41,376 nt of DNA from assembly GCA_035566435.1 (NCBI GenBank), contig DATMRF010000016.1, positions 1-41,376 of the forward strand. Direction: 5' to 3'. The position numbers were made by a program, and so were the translations under genes. Source of the DNA: DATMRF01 sp035566435 (GTDB lineage Bacteria; Verrucomicrobiota; Verrucomicrobiia; Limisphaerales; UBA8199). Below the pieces are notes generated by a model. It was not told where the DNA came from, ran no database searches, and saw only the letters and a program-made list of their open reading frames with translations. This document shows positions 1 through 7,553 of this stretch, one piece after another (the first letter of the stretch is position 1; every line of letters starts with the position of its first letter).

Positions 1-134
1 TGCGCCGGCGTATCCGCACCATGTGCGCCTTTACCACCCGCAGCAGTTGTGAACGTATCCTCTACAGCGTCTTTGATCGCATGAACAAACATTGGTCCCG
101 TCACCCGCTCCCAGCTTTTACACACTACTCTTGA
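1..134 (+). CDS. C-terminal tail of a transposase-like protein, cut by the left edge
   Basis: One reading frame is open from the window edge (codons in phase with base 3) to a TGA at 132-134, giving 43 residues that end ...HPLPAFTHYS. Its style (basic start, then SSCERILYSVFDRMNKHW) reminds me of the C-terminal ends of Mutator/IS256-like transposases. This is recognition by pattern only; no catalytic residue lies in the visible part. The sequence after the stop shows no clear terminal inverted repeat, though a strong unrelated palindrome follows 120 bases on. It could instead be the end of an ordinary gene. The overlapping frame starting at 92 looks non-coding. Confidence 0.4.
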   Translation, partial: RRRIRTMCAFTTRSSCERILYSVFDRMNKHWSRHPLPAFTHYS

Positions 135-250
135 CGCCAGCATTTCAGGGCTGCCAAATGAGAGCCGGTCGCGTCCGAGGCTCCTGGCCGCAGAGCAGGC
201 AGCCTGAAAGGGCTTGCGATTTTGTCGAAAGGGCGGAGGACGAAATTGCT

Positions 251-310
251 CTTTGCCGCATGAAGGCGGCGTTCCGAAACCGGCCGGGACGCCGCCTTCA
301 TGCGGCAAGG
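251..310. repeat. Long perfect palindrome, REP-like
   Basis: Bases 253-272 and 289-308 are exact reverse complements (20 bp), extended by one G-T wobble and one more pair. The loop is 16 bases. There is no T tract, so it is not an ordinary terminator. It lies between the transposase-like tail and the RRM gene. Its size and GC-rich arms fit a REP/BIME-type intergenic repeat or the folded end of a non-autonomous element. That class assignment is inference. Confidence 0.8.
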
Positions 311-457
311 GGAGGCAGCGGAAGAGATTCGCTGTGCGCCCTCTTGCACACCTTCATGGAATATAACTTGCTATTCGGCGGGGAGGGTGCATCTTGGGGG
401 CGTCTGATAGATAGCTTGTCGCTTCCAGCACATGGTAAATCCTCAGGTGAACGTTGT

Positions 458-490
458 TCAGTGATGATTTGAAACCCGAAGTTCGGGAAC
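458..490 (+). repeat. Leader motif, copy 1 of 2
   Basis: This 33-base stretch matches 18102-18134 at 27 of 33 positions, with an identical core TTTGAAACCCGA followed by a short inverted repeat (CCCGAAGTTCGGG here). Both copies lie 45-66 bases upstream of a start codon on the same strand. It could be a shared operator, a structured leader or a dispersed repeat; the sequence does not decide between these. Confidence 0.45.
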
Positions 491-534
491 GGTTTGGAGA
501 TAACAGGGTAAGACTAAGGACATAGAAACATCAT

Positions 535-843
535 ATGAACACAAAATTATACGTAGGAAACCTTTCCTTCAACACGACCGAAAACGACCTGCAGGATGCC
601 TTCGCGGCGCATGGTACGGTGACGGAGGCCAACCTGATGATGGACCGCACGACCGGCAAGCCCCGCGGGTTCGGATTCGTCACGATGGGAACGCCTGAAG
701 AGGCCCAGAAGGCGATTGACGCTTTGAACGGGACGTTGGTGGATGGCCGCAACCTCACCGTCAACGTAGCCCGGCCGAGGGAAGATCGCGGCGCCGGCGG
801 GCAGCGTAACGGCGAGCGGCGAGAATTCAGCCAGCGGTATTAA
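535..843 (+). CDS. RRM-domain RNA-binding protein
   Basis: A 102-residue single-RRM protein of the bacterial glycine-rich RNA-binding family found in cyanobacteria and PVC bacteria. RNP2 is visible as LYVGNL (residues 5-10) and RNP1 as RGFGFVTM (about 43-50). The RRM fills residues 3-80 and is followed by a short Arg/Gly-rich tail (DRGAGGQRNGERREF). Such proteins bind single-stranded RNA and often rise on cold shock; the role here is inferred from the family. The gene is monocistronic: a 460-base gap precedes it and a strong terminator begins 18 bases after its stop. The AAGGA 14 bases upstream is a loosely placed ribosome binding site. Confidence 0.93.
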   Translation: MNTKLYVGNLSFNTTENDLQDAFAAHGTVTEANLMMDRTTGKPRGFGFVTMGTPEEAQKAIDALNGTLVDGRNLTVNVARPREDRGAGGQRNGERREFSQRY

Positions 844-861
844 GCGAACGCTTTTTACCCG

Positions 862-893
862 AGGCGTGGGGCGAAGGTTCCACGCCTTTTTTT
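862..893 (+). terminator. Rho-independent terminator after the RRM gene
   Basis: GGCGTGG (863-869) pairs with CCACGCC (880-886) across a 10-base loop and is followed directly by seven Ts (887-893). This is the clearest intrinsic terminator in the window, and it isolates the RRM gene from rpoD. Confidence 0.92.
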
Positions 894-918
894 CTGCACA
901 TCCGGTGGGATAATAAGT

Positions 919-956
919 GGTGGTCAGACCGTTAAATTACTCGCGGCCTGACCACC
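919..956. promoter_or_regulatory. Inverted repeat just upstream of rpoD
   Basis: GGTGGTCAG (919-927) is the exact reverse complement of 948-956. After one mismatch, CC/GG at 929-930/945-946 extends the stem; the loop is 14 bases. It ends eight bases before the assigned rpoD start. Without a T tract it is more likely an operator or a leader hairpin than a terminator. Function is inferred from position only. Confidence 0.5.
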
Positions 957-963
957 GCATGTT

Positions 964-2862
964 ATGATAAGGGTTGCGAGCGCGAGCCCGGTCCGTTCAA
1001 CGGCGATGCCGGCCCCAGAAACCAAATTGAATCACAAAGCAAATAATCACGCTGGGGCGAGAGCACCCCGAGCACCCGGAAGAGTCTGCCGGTCGCGCCG
1101 CCCTTTTCTCTTTGGCGCCAAGACAAACCAGTCCGAGCTGAGGAAAGACGACAGCAGCATAGTTGAGCCCGGTTCCGCGGCTGCAGGCAAGGCCACGAAA
1201 GCCGGCAATGGCCATGGTCCCGGGAACGGCGCGCCGGCCCAGGCGGCGGGACTGGCCGATACGATCAAGACTTTGATGCACCTGGCCCGCGAGCAGGGTC
1301 ATCTGACCTACGACGATATCAATGACGTTTTGCCGGAGGGCGTATCACCGGATGATCTGGACGTGCTCTACTCGAGGCTGCATGACCTTGGCATCGAGAT
1401 TGCGCGCCACGCCGAGGTGGAAAAGGCCAAACCCGAGGAGCCGGAGGTCGAGGAAGAGCGCTCATTTGACGCGCTTGACGATCCGGTTCGCATCTACCTG
1501 AACCAGATGGGTAAGGTGCCGTTGCTCACGCGCGAGCAGGAGGTGGAGGTGTTCCAGCGGATCGAGGAGGCAGAACTCGAAATGAAGCGGCTGGTTTATG
1601 GCCTGGGCTTCGCCGCCAAGGAACACCGAGCGATTGCCGAAAAGCTTCTCGCTGAGCCCCCGAAGGAACGTTTTGACCGGATCGTGGTGGACAAAAAAGT
1701 GGTGACCCGTGAGGCGCACCTTAAGGACCTTCGAGGGCTGGTGAAAAAGATTGAGACGTTGGACGCGCAGGTCGATGCGCAGTACTTCGAGTGGGAGAAA
1801 GCCGGAGCCGGTGGCCGCCGTGACAAGCTCTTTGCCAAACTGCAGAAAATCGAAAGGAAGCTCCAGACCTTTTATCCGAAATTCTTTTTCAAGGCAAAGG
1901 TGATCGAGGACATGATCGACGTGGCCAGCAACGTCCATGGGCAATTCCAAGCCGGCTTACAGCGCATCCAGGAACTCGAAGCGGCACCGCGCTCCCGCCA
2001 CCAGCAAGAGGCCCTCAAGGAGGAGCGAAAGAAGCTGACCGCCCTCGAACAACTCGTCCGCCGTCCGCGACGGGAGTTTTTTGAAACCTTCGGCCAGTTG
2101 CAGCGCGCTGCCGGGCACGCCCTCGTGGCGAAGACGCACATGGCCGAAGCCAACTTGCGCCTGGTTGTCGCCATCGCCAAAAAATATGTCAACCGGGGCC
2201 AATCCTTTCTCGATCTGATTCAGGAGGGCAATATCGGACTGCTCAAGGGGGTCGAGAAATTCGAGTATCGGCGAGGGTATAAGTTTTCGACCTACGCGGT
2301 GTGGTGGATTCGCCAGGCGTTGACGCGGTCGATTGCCGACCAGGCCCGCACCATTCGCATTCCGGTGCACATGGTCGAAATCATGACGAAGCTTTGGCGG
2401 GCACAAAAGCAGCTCAGCCAGGAACTCGGCCGCGAGCCTACGGCCGAAGACCTCGCCGATGAAATGCGCCTGTCGGTCGAACGGGTCAGCGCACTGTTAC
2501 AAATGGCGCGCCAACCGGTCTCGCTGGATGCCCCGGTGGGGGACGATGGCGACGTGAGAGTGGGCGACTTTGTCGAAGACAAGAGCGCCGAGAATCCTTC
2601 CGAGGCGACGAGCCACAGCATGCTCAAGGAGAAACTCGACGACGTTCTGGCGCTGCTCAACGAGCGGGAGCGGAAGATTCTCGAAATGCGGTTTGGCCTG
2701 GTGGATGGTTTCGGGCACACGCTGGAGGAGATTGGCAACCTCTACCAGGTGACACGCGAGCGGATTCGGCAGATCGAGGCCAAGGCGCTGCGGAAGCTGC
2801 GGCACCCTACGCGGGTCCGGCATCTCCAGGGCTTTCTCGAAATGAAAGAGAATGCCGCTTAG
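964..2862 (+). CDS. rpoD: RNA polymerase primary sigma factor (sigma-70, RpoD)
   Basis: This 632-residue protein is a group 1 sigma factor that directs core polymerase to housekeeping promoters. Region 1.1 lies near residues 100-147 (from IKTLMHLAREQGHLTYDDIN), region 1.2 near 168-203 (DDPVRIYLNQMGKVPLLTRE) and region 2 at 396-452 with QEGNIGLLKGVEKF and FSTYAVWWIRQA. Region 3 follows. Region 4.2 contains the helix-turn-helix at 587-615 (LEEIGNLYQVTRERIRQIEA). A charged non-conserved insert separates 1.2 from 2. The first 95 residues are low-complexity and there is no Shine-Dalgarno before the ATG at 964, so the true start may lie downstream, for example at 1006. The 3' end overlaps the convergent desaturase gene by 56 bases. 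Confidence 0.95.
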   Translation: MIRVASASPVRSTAMPAPETKLNHKANNHAGARAPRAPGRVCRSRRPFLFGAKTNQSELRKDDSSIVEPGSAAAGKATKAGNGHGPGNGAPAQAAGLADTIKTLMHLAREQGHLTYDDINDVLPEGVSPDDLDVLYSRLHDLGIEIARHAEVEKAKPEEPEVEEERSFDALDDPVRIYLNQMGKVPLLTREQEVEVFQRIEEAELEMKRLVYGLGFAAKEHRAIAEKLLAEPPKERFDRIVVDKKVVTREAHLKDLRGLVKKIETLDAQVDAQYFEWEKAGAGGRRDKLFAKLQKIERKLQTFYPKFFFKAKVIEDMIDVASNVHGQFQAGLQRIQELEAAPRSRHQQEALKEERKKLTALEQLVRRPRREFFETFGQLQRAAGHALVAKTHMAEANLRLVVAIAKKYVNRGQSFLDLIQEGNIGLLKGVEKFEYRRGYKFSTYAVWWIRQALTRSIADQARTIRIPVHMVEIMTKLWRAQKQLSQELGREPTAEDLADEMRLSVERVSALLQMARQPVSLDAPVGDDGDVRVGDFVEDKSAENPSEATSHSMLKEKLDDVLALLNERERKILEMRFGLVDGFGHTLEEIGNLYQVTRERIRQIEAKALRKLRHPTRVRHLQGFLEMKENAA

Positions 2863-3832
2863 GTTCCCCGAGGCTCACCATACGTTGAGCTTCGACGTCC
2901 CAAACCTTCAAGCGCAGGCAGCGGATGATCTCCAGGGGACGCAGCGAGGTGGTCCGGGGCGTTTGCAACTCGGGAATGGCGGCGATGACCTCCGGCAAGC
3001 GATAGAAGGGGATGCGGGAGTTCAGGTGGTGAACGTGGTGATAGCCGATGTTCGCTGTGAACCAGGCCAGAATGGGCCCGGTTTTCATAAAACTGGAAGA
3101 TTCCAATGCCGCCCTGTCGTAAGACCAACCAGCCTTGTCGCTGAATGACACAGCCGGGAAGTTGTGTTGGGCGTAAAACAGGTAACTGCCGATGGCGCTG
3201 GCGACAAAGTGGGGGACGATCACGGTCAACACCAGAGCGGGCCAGCCAAAGAACCAGGTAACCCCCGCCGCGAGCAGGAGGTGCCCGACGAAAGCCACCA
3301 AGCCGTCATAGTGCTCCTTCAGTTTGGTGACCGAGGGGTAGAGACACATGCCGTATTGAAACACGAAAATATACCCGAAGAGAATGGTCAAAGGATGACG
3401 CATAAACAGATATTTGAAGCGTTCGGGTTTCGAAGCTTTCAAGTACTGCTCCTTGGTCATGATGGGGTACGAGCCAATATGAGAACCGCGGAGCTTGGAG
3501 TTGTGATTGTGATGATGGTTGTGGGAGCTCCGCCAAACGCTGCTGGGGCTTAGGATCAAGAGGCCAAAGAGCCTCATCAACACCTCAGCCAGCCTGGAAT
3601 GCGGGAGGATCGCCTCATGTTGCTGGTCGTGATAAATCACGAAGCACCGCAGGTAAAGCAGCCCGGCGAGTAAACTGCACACAATTCTGCCGGCCAGGTG
3701 GAAGTTCCAGAGCGTCCCCGCCAGGGCGCCGGCGAGGAGCGTTCCGGTGGAAAGAAGGTACGCCCAACTCCTCGCCGAGGAATCGACCGCGTACGGTTTG
3801 GTAGCCAGAATGATCTCTTTTCCGGTTCTCAT
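2807..3832 (-). CDS. Membrane fatty acid desaturase
   Basis: A 341-residue di-iron membrane desaturase that puts a double bond into acyl chains of membrane lipids. All three histidine boxes are visible: HDQQH (68-72), SHNHHH (103-108) and HHVHH (265-269). Hydrophobic stretches near 28-66, 85-98, 147-165 and 178-220 fit the usual four-helix layout. GGAG stands 10 bases before the ATG. It is the last gene of a minus-strand run after rpmI and a hypothetical gene, 15 bases from the latter. Its C-terminal 18 codons are antisense to the end of rpoD and may be a non-conserved extension. The exact regiospecificity (DesA-like or other) cannot be read from sequence. Confidence 0.9.
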   Translation of the reverse strand: MRTGKEIILATKPYAVDSSARSWAYLLSTGTLLAGALAGTLWNFHLAGRIVCSLLAGLLYLRCFVIYHDQQHEAILPHSRLAEVLMRLFGLLILSPSSVWRSSHNHHHNHNSKLRGSHIGSYPIMTKEQYLKASKPERFKYLFMRHPLTILFGYIFVFQYGMCLYPSVTKLKEHYDGLVAFVGHLLLAAGVTWFFGWPALVLTVIVPHFVASAIGSYLFYAQHNFPAVSFSDKAGWSYDRAALESSSFMKTGPILAWFTANIGYHHVHHLNSRIPFYRLPEVIAAIPELQTPRTTSLRPLEIIRCLRLKVWDVEAQRMVSLGEPKRHSLSFRESPGDAGPA

Positions 3833-3847
3833 GCCGAGTGAACTCCA

Positions 3848-4273
3848 TTAAGGTGGGCCAAAACCCGTTCTTTTGTCCATGTGTTGTTCGGTGGGCGGGT
3901 TGTCCGGTGCATACTCGGCGCTTAGTTTATAGCGCAGAATTCGGTGACAGTGCTCCTGGCCGATGGCGGTCTGGCTGTGCCACCCCTGGCAGAGCACTTC
4001 GCCGGTGAAAGTGGCCTGGCGCGCGGCGACGGCGCTGGCGAGTTCCGCGCTTAGATCAAAATCCCCACCGACGCACTGGTCATTCGGGCAGCTAAAGCGG
4101 AACCGGGATTTTGCGTTGGCGAGGTTGACGGTGTATTTAATTTCGCTGTCTCTGGTGAAGCTCCCCCGACTGAAGTAGGCGAGGTCCACCGTCAATGCCG
4201 TCAAGCTCCGGAACGTCTGGGCCAGCGTTGCCGAGTCCTCGATCCGTTGGTTCTCTTCTTGCCGGTATTCCAT
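3848..4273 (-). CDS. Cysteine-rich conserved hypothetical protein
   Basis: About 141 residues, of unknown function. The middle has a CPNDQC pair followed by GGDFDL, then CQGW and HCHRIL, so four or five Cys/His residues could bind a metal as in a zinc ribbon. No signal peptide or membrane segment is seen. The start is uncertain: I use the ATG at 4273 (MEYRQEENQR), but a GTG at 4300 is also open and neither has a clear ribosome binding site. It lies 34 bases after rpmI and 15 before the desaturase and is probably cotranscribed with them. The regular codon pattern and tight spacing support a real gene. Confidence 0.72.
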   Translation of the reverse strand: MEYRQEENQRIEDSATLAQTFRSLTALTVDLAYFSRGSFTRDSEIKYTVNLANAKSRFRFSCPNDQCVGGDFDLSAELASAVAARQATFTGEVLCQGWHSQTAIGQEHCHRILRYKLSAEYAPDNPPTEQHMDKRTGFGPP

Positions 4274-4307
4274 TCGGGGAGTGGTTCGATGATGGCACAC
4301 AAGCGGT

Positions 4308-4517
4308 TTAATGGCTGAACGGCAGGTTCTGCATGATCCGGTAAACGTCGGTGGGCCCGAGTAGTGACGCCTTGCGCAAAGACCGGCGGCGTTTGGGGCT
4401 TTTGCCTTGCAGCAGATGGCGCCGGCCGGCCCCGCGAAACAGCACTTTCCCGTGCGCGGTCAGTTTGAACCGTTTCGCCACTGATTTCCTGGTTTTGATT
4501 CCCTTCGGACGTCGCAT
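4308..4517 (-). CDS. rpmI: 50S ribosomal protein bL35
   Basis: 69 residues, strongly basic, with the bL35 pattern: KTRKSVAKRFKLTAHGKV (residues 9-26), then a basic HLLQGKSPKRRR segment. It is a structural protein of the large subunit. In most bacteria rpmI sits between infC and rplT; here neither is adjacent. It is instead first in a minus-strand run with a Cys-rich protein and a desaturase, while infC is 16 kb away. Only a weak AAAG precedes the start. Confidence 0.94.
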   Translation of the reverse strand: MRRPKGIKTRKSVAKRFKLTAHGKVLFRGAGRRHLLQGKSPKRRRSLRKASLLGPTDVYRIMQNLPFSH

Positions 4518-5126
4518 AGGATTTTACTTTCGGTTCTTATCGAGCTGTTGTTTACGCATTCCAGTCTCAGAATCCTCTCGCAGGCAGCCCGGCGCCAATA
4601 CTTTTAAGATGCGTTCGCAATACCTCAAAGCTATGAGCTGGTTTTGGGCGAGGACAGGAGCGGGTGGCGCATGGGTCTTGACTGGCTGATTTGAGCCGGG
4701 CCCACCACCGCCGCGGCGAACGCATTTTGCCACCCATAGATTTAAGCTATTGCCTGAATACCAACAAAGTATTGGCCAGCATTCATCTGAAACCGCACGG
4801 TTTAGGTGTGGAGAAACAGCGGCGCGACCAGGGGGACGAATCTGACCGCGCAAGGCAGGGGGCCAGATCCGGGCGCGAAGCAACGGGAGACCGCGAGTGA
4901 GGTCGCTTACGCATGGACAAGCTCTTGAAGGACGGGGCGCTCGGGCGGCTCCGGCACGGTTTTTGCGATTGCAGGGCAGGGGCCGATTTGAGGAACCGAA
5001 GCAAGAACAGAACTCGTGGGAACCTGGTCGCCAGAGTTGATGCGAAGGCGCATTTCCGCCTCGGGATCCGGTTTGAGCGGCGGGCACGGTGGAGAACTTC
5101 TGTAGCGGACCTCTAAAAGCAATTAT
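4518..5126. other. 609-base gap with two-hairpin repeat
   Basis: The long minus-strand frame across this gap (4524-5087) has a Pro/Arg/Cys-rich, family-less product and is rejected as non-coding. The only structure I can support is the two-hairpin repeat at 4732-4795. The promoter of rpmI should lie at the left end and that of the 59-residue gene at the right end, but no clear -35/-10 pair was recognised. Confidence 0.5.
4732..4795 (+). repeat. Two-hairpin intergenic repeat, copy 1
   Basis: Two adjacent small hairpins: ATAG (4736-4739) with CTAT (4747-4750), and AATAC (4757-4761) with GTATT (4769-4773) around the loop CAACAAA. The same arrangement, spacing and most bases recur at 13135-13198. 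Loop bases are partly conserved as well as stems. The same bases allow a competing CCAA/TTGG stem (4761-4764/4772-4775). It may be a dispersed repeat or a structured RNA; its class is unknown to me. Confidence 0.6.
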
Positions 5127-5306
5127 ATGCGTCTGATAAGGCTCATTTGGCTAGCGACGGTTGGCGTTTTGAGACAGGCGTGGCTGCTGCCGCGCGCTGT
5201 CGCCGCTTCGCTCAGGCAAAGGCGGCGGCAGTTCGCGCTGGATGTGCTGGAAGCGGAACGGCTTGACCGAATACGAAATCCGTCGAAATATCTCGGAAAA
5301 TCGTGA
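5127..5306 (+). CDS. Small basic protein with amphipathic N-terminus
   Basis: 59 residues from the ATG at 5127 to TGA at 5304-5306. The N-terminal third is hydrophobic with scattered Arg (MRLIRLIWLATVGVLRQAWL), and the second half is charged, ending EAERLDRIRNPSKYLGKS. That ending looks familiar from short uncharacterised verrucomicrobial proteins, but I cannot name a family. The layout suggests a membrane-associated peptide with a cytoplasmic basic tail. It precedes lpxD by 111 bases on the same strand. Overlapping longer frames in the region look like shadows of this one and of lpxD. Confidence 0.68.
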   Translation: MRLIRLIWLATVGVLRQAWLLPRAVAASLRQRRRQFALDVLEAERLDRIRNPSKYLGKS

Positions 5307-5417
5307 AGCCTCGTCGTGTATGCAAAAGAGAGTCCTGCTAACCAGTGCCTGCGGCCCGTTGGGGACAAAGTATGGCGATGGGGTCTGCCTCGGCCAGGCA
5401 AACATACCCATTATTTT

Positions 5418-6449
5418 ATGACCTTCACGGCTACTCAGATTGCCGAAAAACTGCAGGGACAAGTTATCGGCGACGGCTCGGTCCAGCTCATCGGCTTGGC
5501 GGCGGCCGACCATGCGAGGGCAGGCGAGCTGACCTTTGCCGAGAATGCCGCATACTTCGCCGCCGCGGACCAAAGCCAGGCCGCCGCGATTCTTGTGGCC
5601 GGGGCCTTTGAGTCGTCCACCAAAGTGCTCATTCGGGTCGCGAACGCCCGGGTGGCGCTGGCCAGGGTGTTGCCTGTCTTTTTCCCGCCGGAGGAACACC
5701 CGCGCGGCATCCATCCCAGCGCGGTCATTGCTGATTCGGCGCGAATTGAGCCGACAGCGCACGTTGGGCCGAACTGCGTTCTAGGCGCGCGGGTGCGTCT
5801 CGGCGCGCGTTCTGTGCTGATGGGTGGCAACGACCTGCGGGCAGACTGCCAGCTTGGCGACGACGTATGCCTGTTCCCGAATGTAGTGTTGTATCGGCAG
5901 ACGCAGCTCGGCCACCGCGTCACGATCCACGCCGGCACGGTCATTGGAGCGGACGGTTTCGGTTACGTACTGGATGAGGGCCGGCACCGGAAAGTGCTTC
6001 AGCTCGGGAATGTGATTATCCATGATGACGTCGAGATCGGCGCAAATACGGCCATCGACCGCGGGACGCTCGGTTCTACCGTGATTGGTGAGGGTACAAA
6101 AATCGACAACCTGGTCCATATCGCCCACAACGTAGTTATTGGCCGGCACTGCCTCATCATGGGGCAGGTTGGCTTTGCCGGCAGCACCCGCTTGGGCGAT
6201 TACGTCGTCGTGGCGTCGCAATCCGGCATTGCGGACCATTTGAAGCTGGGCGACCAGGTCATCGTCGGCGCGAAATCAGGCGTGATGCGCGATGTGGCCG
6301 ACGGGGGACGCGTGCTGGGAATTCCAGCCGCTCCGGACCGGCAGGCCAAGCGCCAGATGATCGCTCTGCAACAGTTGCCGGAACTGCTCCATCGCATGCG
6401 CGAGCTGGAGAAGCAGGTGGAGGAGCTTACAGCCAAGTGCTTCGGCTGA
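5418..6449 (+). CDS. lpxD: UDP-3-O-acylglucosamine N-acyltransferase (LpxD)
   Basis: 343 residues, close to the family's 341. LpxD transfers a 3-hydroxyacyl chain from ACP to the 2-amino group of UDP-3-O-acylglucosamine, the third step of lipid A synthesis. Residues 1-100 form the uridine-binding domain. From about 105 the chain is a left-handed beta helix of hexapeptide repeats (IHPSAVIADSARIEPTAHVG and on). The catalytic His is at 237 in HIAHNVVIG. A C-terminal helix (LLHRMRELEKQVEEL) would pack in the trimer. I chose the ATG at 5418 (MTFTATQIAEKL) over the frame's first Met at 5316, whose extra 34 residues are unlike the family. It implies lipid A synthesis in this organism. Confidence 0.96.
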   Translation: MTFTATQIAEKLQGQVIGDGSVQLIGLAAADHARAGELTFAENAAYFAAADQSQAAAILVAGAFESSTKVLIRVANARVALARVLPVFFPPEEHPRGIHPSAVIADSARIEPTAHVGPNCVLGARVRLGARSVLMGGNDLRADCQLGDDVCLFPNVVLYRQTQLGHRVTIHAGTVIGADGFGYVLDEGRHRKVLQLGNVIIHDDVEIGANTAIDRGTLGSTVIGEGTKIDNLVHIAHNVVIGRHCLIMGQVGFAGSTRLGDYVVVASQSGIADHLKLGDQVIVGAKSGVMRDVADGGRVLGIPAAPDRQAKRQMIALQQLPELLHRMRELEKQVEELTAKCFG

Positions 6450-6524
6450 ATGGCCTTTGCGCTTGGACCAAGCCCAGATCCGTGGCTGGCGTAGAAGGTT
6501 CTTGCTCGCCTGTTTTCCGGGGCC

Positions 6525-7553
6525 ATGCCACCTTGCGCTCCCGTGAGTGAAAATAACGCCGGCCCGCTGTTGGATTGGTTGCTGCGGAAGCATCCCGACA
6601 CGCCGCGGAACCGTGCCAAGCAATGGATCTTGGCGGGCCGCGTAAGCGTGAACGGCGTGCTCATTCGCAGGCCACACGAAACCATCGCCGACCCCGGCGA
6701 CAGGCTCGAGCTCCGCCCTCGGCTCGCTACGACCCTTGACTGCGGTTCCGGGTGGCAAATCCACCCGCGCGTTTCGTTGCTTTATCTGGATTCCGCCTTC
6801 GCCATCGTGAACAAAGGGCCCGGCCTGATCTCGGTACCGGCGCCGGGCTGCGACCTGTCCGCGCTGAGCGTCCTCGCAGATTTCCTGGCGGGCAAACTTA
6901 GAGCCCAGCGCCGGGGCGTCGCGGGAAAGTCACTGCCACCCGCCTATCGTCGGCTGCAACCTTTGCCGGTCCACCGGCTCGACCAATACACCAGCGGCGT
7001 CTTTTGCATAGCGACAAACCCTGAGGCGCGGAGGAACCTCATCGAGCAACTCAAAGCGCACACCATGAAACGGGAATACGTCGCTTTTGTGGAAGGCCGG
7101 CCGAGCGCGCCCCAAGGAGCCTGGCGTCAATGGCTGCAATTAAGCCGCGACGAACTGCGGCAGCATATCGTTCCCAAACCGCAAGCCAATGCAGCCGAGT
7201 CCGAGGCCCGCGAGGCCATTACGCATTTCGAAGTCATCGCTGAGTACCCCCTCGCCGGCGGGCAACGCTTCGTCACCAAGTTGCGGCTGCGCCTGGAGAC
7301 CGGGCGGAAACACCAAATCCGCGTTCAGGCTGCCAACGCCGGAATGCCCCTGGTGGGCGACCGCACTTACAACCCGGGACTTCGAGGCGCGGACCCGGTG
7401 ACCGGGCGCATTGCCTTGCCGCGGCAGGCTCTGCACGCCGAGGTTCTTAGTCTCGAGCACCCGGACCAGCGAGGCACGCGCATGAGCTGGACCGCCGAGT
7501 TGCCTGCGGACCTTCGCCAGCTCGAAGCCGCGTTACGCTCGGGTCGCCTCTAG
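6525..7553 (+). CDS. RluA-family RNA pseudouridine synthase
   Basis: 342 residues. An S4-like RNA-binding domain covers about 12-70 (NRAKQWILAGRVSVNGV), and a pseudouridine synthase domain follows. The catalytic Asp is D153 in HRLDQYTSG (150-158), the RluA signature, and a typical GRKHQIRVQAA motif follows near 263-273. Such enzymes isomerise uridines in rRNA or tRNA; RluA/C/D substrate class cannot be fixed from sequence. It lies 75 bases after lpxD. Its stop TAG and the stop of the convergent gene share the palindrome CTAG at 7550-7553. Confidence 0.92.
   Translation: MPPCAPVSENNAGPLLDWLLRKHPDTPRNRAKQWILAGRVSVNGVLIRRPHETIADPGDRLELRPRLATTLDCGSGWQIHPRVSLLYLDSAFAIVNKGPGLISVPAPGCDLSALSVLADFLAGKLRAQRRGVAGKSLPPAYRRLQPLPVHRLDQYTSGVFCIATNPEARRNLIEQLKAHTMKREYVAFVEGRPSAPQGAWRQWLQLSRDELRQHIVPKPQANAAESEAREAITHFEVIAEYPLAGGQRFVTKLRLRLETGRKHQIRVQAANAGMPLVGDRTYNPGLRGADPVTGRIALPRQALHAEVLSLEHPDQRGTRMSWTAELPADLRQLEAALRSGRL

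Larger units (their letters stand above)
135..534. other. 400-base gap with palindrome and shared leader motif
   Basis: No convincing gene lies here. The open frames on both strands run across a long palindrome (251-310) and have no family resemblance. The gap holds that palindrome, then a 33-base motif (458-490) that recurs near 18.1 kb, then the leader of the RRM gene with a weak AAGGA (516-520) 14 bases before its ATG. Confidence 0.5.

Noticed and set aside
92..472. 126-residue plus-strand ORF
   Set aside because: It runs through the 20-bp palindrome and its product has no family resemblance; the frame in phase with the left edge ends at 134 and looks more like protein.
4524..5087. 187-residue minus-strand ORF upstream of rpmI
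   Set aside because: The product is Pro/Arg/Cys-rich with no domain, and it crosses the two-hairpin repeat.
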